A stretch of DNA of 64,000 bases, from NCBI RefSeq assembly GCF_000526775.1, contig NZ_JAGS01000001.1, positions 3,658,001 through 3,722,000 on the forward strand, in the 5' to 3' direction. The stretch comes from Ruminococcus albus AD2013 (GTDB lineage Bacteria; Bacillota; Clostridia; Oscillospirales; Ruminococcaceae). The translations under genes and the position numbers were made by a program. Each line of letters opens with the position of its first letter. The first letter of the stretch is position 1. A model generated the notes under the pieces. It made no database searches, was not told where the DNA came from, and saw only the letters and a list, made by a program, of their open reading frames with translations. Below, piece after piece: positions 27,413 through 36,303 of the stretch.

Positions 27413-27856
27413 ATGTTGTATCCAAGCATTTTCGGTGAAAACTTATTCGATGATTTCTTCAGATTCCCTGATTTTAGCAGAGACGTGGAGAAGGAGCTGT
27501 ACGGTAAACACGCCGCTCAGGTCATGAAGACTGATGTTCATGAGCATGATGATCACTATGAGATCGTGATCGACCTGCCGGGCTTCAAGAAAGATCAGAT
27601 CAATCTTGAGCTTCAGAACGGTTATCTGACTGTCAGTGCCGCAAAGGGACTTGACAAGGACGAAAAAACTGAGAAGGGCAAGCTGATCCGTCAGGAGCGT
27701 TACGCAGGCGCAATGCAGAGGAGCTTCTATATCGGAGATACTGTTACAGAAGCCGATGTGAAGGCGAAGTTTGAGGACGGTGTTTTGAACATCTGCGTTC
27801 CGAAGGCAGAGCCTAAGAAGCTGGAGAATCACAAGTATATTGCAATTGAGGGATAA
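27413..27856 (+). CDS. hsp20: Hsp20 small heat-shock protein
   Basis: The 147-residue protein has an alpha-crystallin domain (about residues 40-135). VHEHDDHYEIVIDLPGFKK and LELQNGYLTVSA lead into AKFEDGVLNICVPKAEPKK; the last contains the typical 'A.F.DGVL.I..PK' ending. The N-terminal MLYPSIFGENLFDDFFRFP is the oligomerisation arm of clostridial Hsp18-like proteins. GGAGG lies 11 bases before the ATG. The protein holds unfolding proteins in an ATP-independent way; control by HrcA is shown by the CIRCE site. Confidence 0.95.
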   Translation: MLYPSIFGENLFDDFFRFPDFSRDVEKELYGKHAAQVMKTDVHEHDDHYEIVIDLPGFKKDQINLELQNGYLTVSAAKGLDKDEKTEKGKLIRQERYAGAMQRSFYIGDTVTEADVKAKFEDGVLNICVPKAEPKKLENHKYIAIEG

Positions 27857-27887
27857 TACCTCGCTAAGTTATGATCCCAAAATGATG

Positions 27888-27923
27888 CTCCCCGGAGCTG
27901 TTCGTATGAGCAGTTCCGGGGAG
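27888..27923 (+). terminator. Terminator of hsp20
   Basis: A 13-bp stem, CTCCCCGGAGCTG with CAGTTCCGGGGAG, followed by TTTGTTTTT. Confidence 0.9.
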
Positions 27924-27951
27924 TTTGTTTTTATGTGATTTGAATGAATCA

Positions 27952-28146
27952 TTATCCTGCCATATCAAACAGGCTCTTGAAATTCTTTTTGGAGAATGAG
28001 GTCAGCCGTCCGTTGCTCACCCATTCTATGAAAACATTGTCGAGGTCGTCGATGTATAAGACCGTGGCAATACTGCCTATGGGAACGCTGTCGCTTATCT
28101 TCTCTCTGAGCTTGACCTTTGCTCCGGCTGTTACTTCATCTATCAT
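27952..28146 (-). CDS. Small SH3-like protein (DUF4314/DUF4926-like)
   Basis: The 64-residue protein begins MIDEVTAGAKVKLREKISD, with a perfect AGGAGG site 9 bases upstream. The pattern 'GSIATVLYIDDLDNVFIEW' followed by NGRLTSF is that of small KOW/SH3-like barrel proteins in which a Gly-(T)-V turn is followed by 'D..G.I.V.W..G'. Such proteins occur singly in clostridia, and their role is unknown. Confidence 0.65.
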   Translation of the reverse strand: MIDEVTAGAKVKLREKISDSVPIGSIATVLYIDDLDNVFIEWVSNGRLTSFSKKNFKSLFDMAG

Positions 28147-28220
28147 TGCTATGACCTCCTAAAAACACACTTGTAATATTATATAACAGCGGAATGGGAG
28201 TGTCAAGAACCGATGCGCTA

Positions 28221-28407
28221 TTATTTCACATTGAACTCAGGATATGCACCGAGCATTTTTCTTACCTCAGCAAGATACTCACTGCGAGTTTTCACGGGAG
28301 ACAGCAGCTCAATACCGTCACCATAGCTTATTACCCAAAGATAGAACCTCTGGTTGATACCAACATGAACGGTAATTGTCACACTCTCGTTCGTTTGATA
28401 GAATTAT
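28221..28407 (-). pseudogene. WYL-domain regulator, C-terminal remnant
   Basis: The minus strand reads VTITVHVGINQRFYLWV, then GDGIELLSPVKTRSEYLAEV and RKMLGAY. This is the standard ending of WYL-domain transcription factors ('G.gieVlsPe.lr..i.e...'). No start codon, HTH or WYL core remains upstream; a TAA closes the frame near 28408. The stretch 28410-28700 is AT-rich and without features. Confidence 0.7.
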
Positions 28408-28708
28408 AATATATGTTGTGTTAAAAGTCAAGCATTACAACTATATAATGTATATTTTAACAATTGCTATACTTACATAATATAATTTATTTAGGACAGA
28501 AACCACAAAGTAATCCACCCCAAATTCACATTCATGTAAATTGATTAAAGAAGGCTCTAAATGAACCATAAAAAATCATCTTATTTGAATTGATTCAACA
28601 CACGTACGGTACAGTCTCAGTTAAAACCTTGTAAATGTATATATAAGTTACGAGTTCTTTCACAAGCTATTGCAAATCTCACCTCCCCTTTTACATGGAA
28701 AATCCATA

Positions 28709-28737
28709 TTGACATTGTTTATTAAAAATGTTATAAT
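28709..28737 (+). promoter_or_regulatory. Promoter of the VWA membrane cluster
   Basis: TTGACA, 17-base spacer, TATAAT, 34 bases before the GTG start of the next gene. Confidence 0.8.
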
Positions 28738-28771
28738 ATAAAAAGTTATAATGTATTAACACAGAAAAGCG

Positions 28772-29563
28772 GTGAAACATTTGAAACCTAAACATATAAT
28801 AGTAAGCATAGTATATCTGCTTTCGCTGATATTGCTGGCTGCCCCCGGGGCTATCGGGATATTCGCACGCGGCGGTGCTATGAAAGTGCTGGGCATAATA
28901 CTTATGCTCGCGCTGACAGGTGCTTACGGAATGTACATCTATTCGCTGACACAGGGAACAAAACCCACAGGACCAGGGCTTCCCGCACAGCAGACACCCT
29001 ATGAGAAGTACCGTGACCTCGCGGAGTGGTTCAGGATATATGAATTCTACGGTCTCAAGAATGTCAGCGGCGACCCAAAGATAGCTATGCTGATAAATTC
29101 AGACCTCGGAAGTGTTGATAAGAGTGCTTTCAGCTATCACAACCCATTCAGGCAGACCGAGCTTGGCACACGCATTCAGGAGAGCATTCAGGGCATAACA
29201 ACGAAGTATGACCAGACTTTGCGTATGCTTTCGGATTCTTTCAATCCCGCAGATATCACCTATCAGAACTATGTATCGGTTCTGGATGATGTACTTAAAG
29301 TGTCGGCATCAAATGCAAGAGCTATAAAGAAAAGGGTGTGCGTTTTCGATTACCGTCAGTGGTCACAGGATGAAAACGACAATATGTGCAGACAGTATAT
29401 CGATGAGGTAAGCACCAGGGCAGAAAGGCTTGAGGAGATAAACACCAAATTCGATTGCCTGATACATGAACTGGTGTGCCTTGACGAGATATCCGAAGCA
29501 CCTCTTGCAGATATGCAGAAGCTGATAGATACGACCTCGGATTACAGAAGTCTTGAGGAATGA
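28772..29563 (+). CDS. Membrane-anchored helical protein of unknown function
   Basis: The 263-residue protein has two N-terminal membrane helices (IIVSIVYLLSLILLAAPGAIG and VLGIILMLALTGAYGMYIYS, each partly quoted). A long cytoplasmic helical domain follows with no recognised family (YEKYRDLAEWFRIYEFYGLK, FDCLIHELVCLDEISEA). The start is GTG at 28772 or TTG at 28781; neither has a strong Shine-Dalgarno. It opens a three-gene unit with the VWA protein and a helical protein, spaced by 24 and 14 bases. Together they may form a cell-envelope assembly; this is inference from context. Confidence 0.65.
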   Translation: MKHLKPKHIIVSIVYLLSLILLAAPGAIGIFARGGAMKVLGIILMLALTGAYGMYIYSLTQGTKPTGPGLPAQQTPYEKYRDLAEWFRIYEFYGLKNVSGDPKIAMLINSDLGSVDKSAFSYHNPFRQTELGTRIQESIQGITTKYDQTLRMLSDSFNPADITYQNYVSVLDDVLKVSASNARAIKKRVCVFDYRQWSQDENDNMCRQYIDEVSTRAERLEEINTKFDCLIHELVCLDEISEAPLADMQKLIDTTSDYRSLEE

Positions 29564-29587
29564 ACCATATGAAAGGTTGAGTGCAAA

Positions 29588-31309
29588 ATGACAAAAAAGA
29601 TGAAACCGGCTGTGCTGGGCGCTGTTGTAGTTGTTATAGGTATCATTATAGTTATAATAGCCGCAGTGTCATCAAACGGCTCTAAAAAATCAAAGGAAAA
29701 TGACACTGACAAGAACGGAAATAAGATCCTTAGTGCTGAAGATATCGACAAGAATCTGAAAAATAACGCTGAGAAAGTCAATGTTACAAGGAACTACGCG
29801 CCCAAAGGCACAGTTTCTTTCGATGATACATATGCGGCTGAGGAACTTCCCGATATCGACAATACCTACCCCGTAGGCGTTGAGCCTTACGGCAAGGATA
29901 TCGTGGTGGAGATATTCTCTTCACCCGAAAAGGCAGGCACAGGCACTGACGGCTGGATGACTGAAATGGCAGAGGAATTCAATTCCTCGAACGCAGAGGT
30001 AAACGGTAAAAGCGTTGGCATAAGACTGCGCTCCATATCCTCGGGTACACAGATAGACTATATCGCGGCAGGTGTTTACACCCCTGATGCTATATCGCCC
30101 TCGGCTAATATCTGGTGCAGTATACTGAGTGACAAGGGCATAAAGACACAGACCATCACCGACAGGACTGTAGGAAATGCGGCAGGCATACTCATAGACC
30201 CTACCACTTATTCATCACTTGAATCCGAGTACGGCACTGTGGATATCAAGGCTATAGTTGATGCTACCGTAAACGGAACTATAACTACAGGCTATACAAA
30301 TCCCTTTGTATCCACAACGGGACTGAACTTCCTGGCTGCTATGCTCACCAGTTTTGACGAAAGCAATCCTCTGAGCGCAGATGCTGTAAAGGGATTCCAG
30401 TCATTTCAGGATAACGTACCATTTGTCGCGTATAATACACTGCAAATGAGAACAGCTGCCGAAAGCGGAACTTTCGACTGCATGATGATGGAATATCAGT
30501 CCTACACTCAGGACGTTGCTCTTACAAACAATTATAAATTTATCCCCTTCGGCATGAGACATGACAATCCTCTCGTTGCTGTTGGCGATATCAGCAGCGA
30601 AAAGCTTTCGGCTCTTCAGGAGTTCGCTGAGTTCTGTTCATCTGACAGCGCAAAGAAAAAAGCTACTGAATACGGCTTCAATGGTCTTGAAGATTACAAG
30701 GGCGGTCTTGACAATATAAGCGGAAGCAACTGGATGCAGATACAGAAACTCTGGAAAAAGAACAAGAACACCAGCAAGCCCATAGCAGCAGTGTTTGTTC
30801 TTGATTGCTCTGGCTCAATGTCGGGCAAACCTATAAACTCGCTGAAAATGTCACTGAGCAACAGTATAAAGTATATAAACTCCACCAACTATATCGGCGT
30901 TGTATCTTATTCAAGCGGCGTGAACGTGGAGTTGGAGATAGGTCAGTTCGATATCAATCAGCAGGCTTATTTCATGGGCGCAGTTGATTCCCTTACTGCA
31001 TCGGGTAATACGGCAACTTATTCCGCACTTTCTCAGGCTGTGATAATGCTGAGAGAATTCATGGCACAGAACCCGAATGTTTCGCCTATGGTATTCCTGC
31101 TTAGCGATGGTCAGTATAATATCGGCGCAGGTATGAGTGATATCAACGGTGCTGTTACAGCTTCTCAGATACCGATTTACACCATCGGCTACAATGCTGA
31201 CCTCGATGAGCTGAAAGCTATATCCGAGATGAACGAAGCGGCTACGATAAACGCTGATACTGACGATGTAATCTATCAGCTGAAAAACCTGTTCAATGCA
31301 AATCTGTAA
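29588..31309 (+). CDS. Membrane-anchored solute-binding-like and VWA domain fusion
   Basis: The 573-residue protein has one N-terminal membrane helix (VLGAVVVVIGIIIVIIAAV) and then an extracellular part. Residues about 95-375 follow the layout of type-2 periplasmic solute-binding proteins (VVEIFSSPEKAGTGTDGWM, FNSSNAEVNGKSVGIRLRS, FAEFCSSDSAKKKATEYGF). Residues about 395-570 form a von Willebrand A domain with a complete MIDAS: DCSGSMSG, SGNTATY and LLSDGQ. The cytochrome-like and chloride-channel branches of VWA lack such a fusion; the closest plan known to me is the 'extracellular solute-binding + VWA' protein of some Firmicutes. Metal-dependent ligand binding outside the cell is likely. 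Confidence 0.8.
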   Translation: MTKKMKPAVLGAVVVVIGIIIVIIAAVSSNGSKKSKENDTDKNGNKILSAEDIDKNLKNNAEKVNVTRNYAPKGTVSFDDTYAAEELPDIDNTYPVGVEPYGKDIVVEIFSSPEKAGTGTDGWMTEMAEEFNSSNAEVNGKSVGIRLRSISSGTQIDYIAAGVYTPDAISPSANIWCSILSDKGIKTQTITDRTVGNAAGILIDPTTYSSLESEYGTVDIKAIVDATVNGTITTGYTNPFVSTTGLNFLAAMLTSFDESNPLSADAVKGFQSFQDNVPFVAYNTLQMRTAAESGTFDCMMMEYQSYTQDVALTNNYKFIPFGMRHDNPLVAVGDISSEKLSALQEFAEFCSSDSAKKKATEYGFNGLEDYKGGLDNISGSNWMQIQKLWKKNKNTSKPIAAVFVLDCSGSMSGKPINSLKMSLSNSIKYINSTNYIGVVSYSSGVNVELEIGQFDINQQAYFMGAVDSLTASGNTATYSALSQAVIMLREFMAQNPNVSPMVFLLSDGQYNIGAGMSDINGAVTASQIPIYTIGYNADLDELKAISEMNEAATINADTDDVIYQLKNLFNANL

Positions 31310-31323
31310 GCAGGAGAAACAGA

Positions 31324-31950
31324 ATGTACGATGAAAAAATGGCGGCAGCTGTAAACACAGCGCAGAAACGTCTGATGGACATGGCAGGCGGAAATTCTGT
31401 TCTTATGAGTGTCACGAATGACCTTGCTGAACTCAGTACGCTGATAGAAAAGCTTGACCCATCGAAAATTGATTTTGACAAGGGCGGGCTTGAACGACTG
31501 AAAATAAACAGCTACTGGAACAGGTTCGATGAAGCTTACCCCGCATTTCAGGCGGTTATGGAAAAACTTGCCCGCAACAGAAAGATACTTCACAACAGCA
31601 GTGTTACAGTAAACCGCTTTTACAGCGAATTCTGCGAAGCATATGACAGCTTCCGCGCAATCCTCGAAAGTGAGCGCGACGAGGAATACATAAGGCAGGC
31701 AGCTGTCACAGAAAACATGGCTATGCTGATGAAGAGCACCATTGACGAGCATAAAGCCGTCTGCGAGCGCGTGGACACAGTGCTCATGGTAACCGAGATA
31801 TCACTGAATATCGCCGTGTATCTCGCTAAGCAAAAATTCGGAAGAAACATTGGCGCAGCAGGTAATGTGCCCACGACAGGTGAGATATCTTCGGGAAATT
31901 TCAAGAAACAATTCGCTATGCTGAAAAATATTTTATCTGATATTAAATAG
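31324..31950 (+). CDS. Helical cytoplasmic protein of unknown function
   Basis: The 208-residue, all-helical protein (LAELSTLIEKLDPSKIDFDK, ESERDEEYIRQAAVTENMA) has no signal peptide. Its middle part (HNSSVTVNRFYSEFCEAYDS, then RQAAVTENMAMLMKSTIDEH) resembles the coiled toxic-anion-resistance (TelA) group in general style, but the match is not firm. AGGAG lies 9 bases upstream of the ATG; the start follows the VWA gene by 14 bases, so the two are made together. A terminator closes the unit. Confidence 0.6.
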   Translation: MYDEKMAAAVNTAQKRLMDMAGGNSVLMSVTNDLAELSTLIEKLDPSKIDFDKGGLERLKINSYWNRFDEAYPAFQAVMEKLARNRKILHNSSVTVNRFYSEFCEAYDSFRAILESERDEEYIRQAAVTENMAMLMKSTIDEHKAVCERVDTVLMVTEISLNIAVYLAKQKFGRNIGAAGNVPTTGEISSGNFKKQFAMLKNILSDIK

Positions 31951-31954
31951 TACC

Positions 31955-31982
31955 ACCCCCGAGACAAATATGCTTCGGGGGT
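31955..31982 (+). terminator. Terminator of the VWA cluster
   Basis: ACCCCCGA with TTCGGGGGT, followed by ATTATTG. Confidence 0.8.
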
Positions 31983-31989
31983 TATTATT

Positions 31990-32560
31990 GCACACTAAAA
32001 CGACTGCTCGTGTTTCCCACACACAAAGTTCCAATCTTTGTGTGATGCCAAAAGAAACATTTCAGACAATGTGCAAGTAAGGATATAAAAAGGGGCTGCA
32101 ACAGCCCCATTATTTATATGCTGAAGAACCGTACATCCTCATCACATCTCTCCGAACTTCCATTCCCTCATAATAAAAAGAAGGTGAAAAAAATCATGCA
32201 GAATAAAAATCAACCACTACTATTTTTCCTGTATATTACGAAACAATCCATAATAGATAAAAACAATTCTCTATAAAAAGAAAATCAAAAAGAAGATCGC
32301 CCTGATACCCACTTTCTCTTTCACCCTGAGTGTCACCGCTCCTCCAAATTGTCATCCAAAAGTGAACGTATCCTGTCAAGGACAGATACCGTATTTTGTC
32401 CATGATAAAGCATCGAAAAAAACAAACTGACTGATCAGGCATCTGTATAACGCAAATGCCTGATTTTTCCTTTTTCGTCTCGCACTTTGCCCAACTTAGA
32501 ACTTGTTTTTTGCCATTATGCTCAAATTTTATGTTATAAATTCAAATTATATTAATACAA
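31990..32560. other. Spacer with a recurring short hairpin
   Basis: No gene recognised. At 32092-32108 GGGGCTG/CAGCCCC form a 7-bp stem with a 3-base loop. The same element (ggggctgcaacagcccc) occurs at 5980-5996 and, degenerate, at 1550 and 48273. A 69-residue minus-strand frame (32236-32442) has no start signal or recognisable pattern. Confidence 0.45.
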
Positions 32561-32562
32561 AC

Positions 32563-32591
32563 TTGACATAATGGTTAAATTATGATAAAAT
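32563..32591 (+). promoter_or_regulatory. Promoter of the secreted-protein operon
   Basis: TTGACA, 17-base spacer, TAAAAT. Confidence 0.75.
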
Positions 32592-32640
32592 AAATACATG
32601 AACTGGATGTTAATTATCCGAAAAAGGAGTTGAAAAATCC

Positions 32641-32724
32641 ATGCGGAATCATTACTATCAGATAGATAGAGAGATCGACAGACATGGCATAACTGCGCCC
32701 CTTTTCAATTTAATACTATACTGA
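32641..32724 (+). CDS. 27-residue leader ORF before the secreted-protein operon
   Basis: ATG with AAGGAG 10 bases upstream opens MRNHYYQIDREIDRHGITAP and ends in LFNLILY. It starts 50 bases after the -10 box, and the stop lies 5 bases before a terminator-like hairpin. The arrangement is promoter, ribosome-binding site, short ORF, terminator, operon. It suggests attenuation, but no single amino acid dominates (Ile, Arg, Asp, His and Tyr are frequent). The signal sensed is open. Confidence 0.6.
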   Translation: MRNHYYQIDREIDRHGITAPLFNLILY

Positions 32725-32729
32725 TAGAC

Positions 32730-32774
32730 GCGTACTCTTGGGGATAAGTGTTTTCCAAAAGGGTGCGCTTTTAT
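32730..32774 (+). terminator. Putative attenuator of the secreted-protein operon
   Basis: GCGTACTCTT pairs with AAGGGTGCGC (three G-U pairs) and is followed by TTTTATTG, 20 bases before the next ATG. Its position between leader ORF and operon is what an attenuator needs. Confidence 0.65.
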
Positions 32775-32793
32775 TGTCGGGAGGTAGATCATT

Positions 32794-33345
32794 ATGAATG
32801 AAAAACAAGGCATAACACTAACAAAAAAACAGCTGGTCGTAATGGCAGCGGTGATCGTACTGCTTATAGCGGGAGGGATCGTGCTGGGGATAAATCTGAG
32901 CAGGAAAAACTCGGATAGAATTGGTGATACAAAACCCACACAGCAGGATACAACTTCAAAAGCGAATATTATCGAGCTTGACGAAAATGCAGGCGAATAC
33001 ACAGGCGAAAAACCAAAGGACAACGGCGGTGCTGCCGAAGGTATCAAGATACCCGGATATCCGAGTATCAGCATAGCCAAGGACACTCAGGACGTCACAA
33101 TGGCACTGATGAACCCCGAGGGCAACCCCTGCTACTTCAAGTTCGTTATAGCCCTCAAGGATACCGATGAAACTATCTTTGAGTCGAAATACGTTCAGCC
33201 GGGTGACTGCATCTACGATGTTCACCTGACAAAGTCCCTTGCGGCGGGCGAATATCCCGCGGTGATAAAAATATCGACAATATCCCTCGACGGTGAAACA
33301 CCTCTCAACGGTGCTAACGTCGAGACGGTACTGATAGCTAAGTAA
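32794..33345 (+). CDS. Membrane-anchored protein, first gene of the secreted-protein operon
   Basis: The 183-residue protein has a signal-anchor helix (VVMAAVIVLLIAGGIVLGI, residues 14-32) and an external domain (from ~85) with beta-strand patterns: ISIAKDTQDVTMALMNPEGN, FKFVIALKDTDETIFESKYV and LAAGEYPAVIKISTISLDG. The fold may be a small Ig-like sandwich. It ends NGANVETVLIAK. A decayed second copy of exactly this ending sits at 36215-36274 inside the operon, so the gene was once duplicated. GGAGG lies 9 bases before the ATG. Confidence 0.7.
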   Translation: MNEKQGITLTKKQLVVMAAVIVLLIAGGIVLGINLSRKNSDRIGDTKPTQQDTTSKANIIELDENAGEYTGEKPKDNGGAAEGIKIPGYPSISIAKDTQDVTMALMNPEGNPCYFKFVIALKDTDETIFESKYVQPGDCIYDVHLTKSLAAGEYPAVIKISTISLDGETPLNGANVETVLIAK

Positions 33346-33358
33346 AGGAGTTGATAAA

Positions 33359-34831
33359 ATGCAGGTTAAAAGAAAGAAGCTCATAGCCATGCTTTGCGCG
33401 GCGGCTGTGATGACGACCTCGGCAGGAGGATTGCCGCTTGGTGATTTTAAGCTGTTAGATACTGTAATTACGGTGAGTGCGGAGGATTTTGAGGGCGACG
33501 GCAGCGAAGCAAGTCCTTATCTGATAAACTCGGCTGATGATTGGAACGCTCTTGCAAATGACGTCAACAGCGGAACAAGCTACGCAGACACGTATTTCAA
33601 GCTCACCTCAGATATTACCGTTACTACCATGATAGGACGAAATAATCATGGGGGAAGCGGAGATGCAAGTGCTATTCCGAAGCCGTTTTCGGGAACATTC
33701 GACGGAGACGGTTATGTTCTTACTCTTGATATCAACAGTACCTCGACTCACGGCGCTGCTCCGTTCTGCGGCGTAACAAATGCCACTATCAAGAATCTGA
33801 TAGTTGAAGGTAAAGTTGTGGGCGGTATTCATTCTTCCGGACTTGTGGGCGTTCCTTCGGGAACTTTGACCGTAGAGAATGTGACTGTTAATGCAGAGAT
33901 CAGCGGTCAGACACATCTCGGCGGAATGGTCGGTCACAGCTTTGCGGCTGATGTATCGCTGACAGACTGCTCTTTCAGCGGAAAGGTGTCAGGCACAAGC
34001 TATTCGGGCGGTTTTATAGGCTGGGGCGGACCTAACGGAAAGCTGACTGCCACAAGATGTGCATTCACTGGAACATATACAGGTTCATTTCACCCCGTAG
34101 GATTTATGTATCAATCGGGCACAGCTGTTGTTTCCGATTTCTATACGACAGCTGAAGCGAATACTAACTCTAACTCGTTTTCCTATTCAGGCGGTCTTAC
34201 ACTAAATGAGGTGACTGTGACAGCTCCTGTTGCAAAATCCGAGCTTATTTATGACGGCAGTGAACAGGAACTTATCGAAAGAGGCTCGACTTCTTCGGGA
34301 ACAATGGAATATAGTCTTGACAGACAGAATTATTCCGAAAATATCCCTGTGGCAGTAGACGCAGGCGAATATACCGTATGGTATAGGGTAACATCAGGCT
34401 CTGTATGTATATGTGAGAAAAGCATAGATGTTACTATCTCGCCTCCCCCTTCTCCCGCCTACACCGTAACTATCCCCGCGGAGGTCACGCTGGGGGACGA
34501 TGTTTACTACAATGTGAGCGTGGATTATCCCGATGGAGTGTCCAAACAGAAAGTGCGGGTATCTATCATCGGTGATGACGGCTGTTTCAAGGTAACACAG
34601 GGCGAGGACGCGCTGACCTACACCATTTCGGGCAGGAAAAGGCTGAACAATATCGAGGATGACACTACCTCGCTCGATGTCAAGGACAATGACGAGATAC
34701 TTCATGTTGACGGTGCGGACGACACGGGAAATGTCCGCTATATAGAGCTTAAATTCAACGAACCTGATCAGGAGCCAAAATATGCGGGCGATTACACAGG
34801 TACAGTTACGTTTAACGTATCACTATCATGA
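33359..34831 (+). CDS. Secreted beta-helix (GLUG-like) protein with IPA module
   Basis: The 490-residue protein has a signal peptide (MQVKRKKLIAMLCAAAVMTT, with cleavage near VSAEDF). Residues 45-290 form a right-handed beta-helix of GLUG type (GTFDGDGYVLTLDINS, NLIVEGKVVGGIHSSGLVG, GTSYSGGFIGWGG). An Ig-like segment follows (LIYDGSEQELIERG...GEYTVWYRV). The last ~130 residues form the module shared by this operon: AYTVTIPAEVTLGDD at its start and KYAGDYTGTVTFNVSLS at its end. A role in the cell surface layer or adhesion is inferred. AGGAG lies 7 bases upstream. Confidence 0.75.
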   Translation: MQVKRKKLIAMLCAAAVMTTSAGGLPLGDFKLLDTVITVSAEDFEGDGSEASPYLINSADDWNALANDVNSGTSYADTYFKLTSDITVTTMIGRNNHGGSGDASAIPKPFSGTFDGDGYVLTLDINSTSTHGAAPFCGVTNATIKNLIVEGKVVGGIHSSGLVGVPSGTLTVENVTVNAEISGQTHLGGMVGHSFAADVSLTDCSFSGKVSGTSYSGGFIGWGGPNGKLTATRCAFTGTYTGSFHPVGFMYQSGTAVVSDFYTTAEANTNSNSFSYSGGLTLNEVTVTAPVAKSELIYDGSEQELIERGSTSSGTMEYSLDRQNYSENIPVAVDAGEYTVWYRVTSGSVCICEKSIDVTISPPPSPAYTVTIPAEVTLGDDVYYNVSVDYPDGVSKQKVRVSIIGDDGCFKVTQGEDALTYTISGRKRLNNIEDDTTSLDVKDNDEILHVDGADDTGNVRYIELKFNEPDQEPKYAGDYTGTVTFNVSLS

Positions 34832-34849
34832 TTTAGGAGGGAATGAACT

Positions 34850-36199
34850 ATGAAAAACACAAAAAGATTTATCGCAGGCATGATAACACTCACAATGGTA
34901 TCTGCAATGGCACCTATAAACGCCTTTGCAACTGAGAACATCAAGACCCTCGATGCGAACACCTCTTCTAACAGCACCGATGTGAAGTACAGCGTAGACC
35001 CCAGCTACACGGTGGTGATTCCCGCAAGCATCACACTTTCGGATACTGCCGCGACCAGCGCATCTATCTCGGTGGATGAAACTGCAAAGCCGTTCAAGCT
35101 GGCTAAGGGTCAGAAGCTTTCCTTAAAGATAGCAAACGAGGATACCAACGATTTCAAGGTAACTAACGCTGACGACTCCCTCGACTACACCGTAACCGCA
35201 GGTTCGGAAACTCTTGCAAAGGGCAGCACAGCCGCGGAATTCTCCAATGATGACAAGACCGACAAGACCCTTACTTTCTCCAAGATGGACGCTTCCAAGG
35301 CAAAGTACGCGGGCGATTATACAGGCACGCTGACGTTTGGTATCTCGGTGGAGAGTGCAGAAACTATTGTTGACCTTTCAACATTGACAGCCGACTATGA
35401 AGCAAAGGACGGCGTAACTCTGACAGGTACGCTTGCTGCAAATGTCAAGATTTCCATCGCAGATGGTGCGACTGTCACGCTGAAAGATGCGAATATCACC
35501 AACCTCGGGAAAAATTGCGACTGGGCTGGTATCAATTGCCCAAACGATGCGACTATTATCCTGAACGGTACGAATACAATATGTGCCGGCAGAGGCAGCG
35601 ATGGCTATAACAATTACCCCGGCATCTGGATCGCTTCGGGCAAGACTCTGACCATTGATGGCGACGGCAGCTTGACTGCATACAGCAATGATACCAACCC
35701 TTCTGGTGCAGGTATCGGCGGAGGATACCACGTTAATTGCGGTAACATCGTAATTAATGGCGGTACGATCACTGCAACAGGCGGCGAAGGTGCTGCCGGC
35801 ATCGGAAGCGGTGATTCAACTTGTGGCAATATCACAATCAACGGCGGTACGATCACTGCAACAGGCGGCAATTATGAAAATGGTGCTGCCGGTATTGGAA
35901 GCGGCTCCGGCGTTTATTTTAATGCATCCTGTGGCGAAATCAAAATCAATGGCGGTACGGTTAATGCAACAGGCGGCAAGGGTGCTGCCGGTATTGGAAG
36001 CAGTGTCAATAATAATAAAGTATCATCCTGTGGCGATATCACCATTGCAAATACCGTCACAAAGGTAACAGCCACAAAGGGCAAAGGTGATAGAGGTGCA
36101 TATAGCATCGGTGCTGGAGGAGGCAGTACTTGCGGCACTGTGACCATAGGCGGTGTAGAAGGTGCTATCAGCGCAAGCCCCTACACCTATGAGCCGTAA
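34850..36199 (+). CDS. Secreted protein, IPA module plus Gly-rich beta-helix repeats
   Basis: The 449-residue protein has a signal peptide (MKNTKRFIAGMITLTMVSAM, cleavage after AFA). The shared module comes first (YSVDPSYTVVIPASITLSD ... YAGDYTGTLTFGISVE, residues 45-165). A repeat domain follows with at least four copies of a unit like CGNITINGGTITATGG plus GAAGIGSG (residues 250-430). This is the pattern of the carbohydrate-binding/beta-helix 'INGG' repeats of clostridial surface proteins. The module order is the reverse of the preceding gene. GGAGG lies 10 bases upstream. Confidence 0.72.
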   Translation: MKNTKRFIAGMITLTMVSAMAPINAFATENIKTLDANTSSNSTDVKYSVDPSYTVVIPASITLSDTAATSASISVDETAKPFKLAKGQKLSLKIANEDTNDFKVTNADDSLDYTVTAGSETLAKGSTAAEFSNDDKTDKTLTFSKMDASKAKYAGDYTGTLTFGISVESAETIVDLSTLTADYEAKDGVTLTGTLAANVKISIADGATVTLKDANITNLGKNCDWAGINCPNDATIILNGTNTICAGRGSDGYNNYPGIWIASGKTLTIDGDGSLTAYSNDTNPSGAGIGGGYHVNCGNIVINGGTITATGGEGAAGIGSGDSTCGNITINGGTITATGGNYENGAAGIGSGSGVYFNASCGEIKINGGTVNATGGKGAAGIGSSVNNNKVSSCGDITIANTVTKVTATKGKGDRGAYSIGAGGGSTCGTVTIGGVEGAISASPYTYEP

Positions 36200-36274
36200 G
36201 TAGTGATATAATGATTATTTGCATTCTCTGACTGATAACGGCGCGAACGTTGAGACGGTTTTGATAGCAAAGTA
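36200..36274 (+). pseudogene. Remnant of a second copy of the 32.8-kb gene ending
   Basis: The frame LTDNGANVETVLIAK followed by a stop matches the last residues of the gene at 32794-33345, and its DNA also matches. No start or body remains. It shows that the operon grew by segmental duplication. Confidence 0.65.
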
Positions 36275-36303
36275 ACAAAAATTTATTTCAGGAGGTATCC
36301 ACC

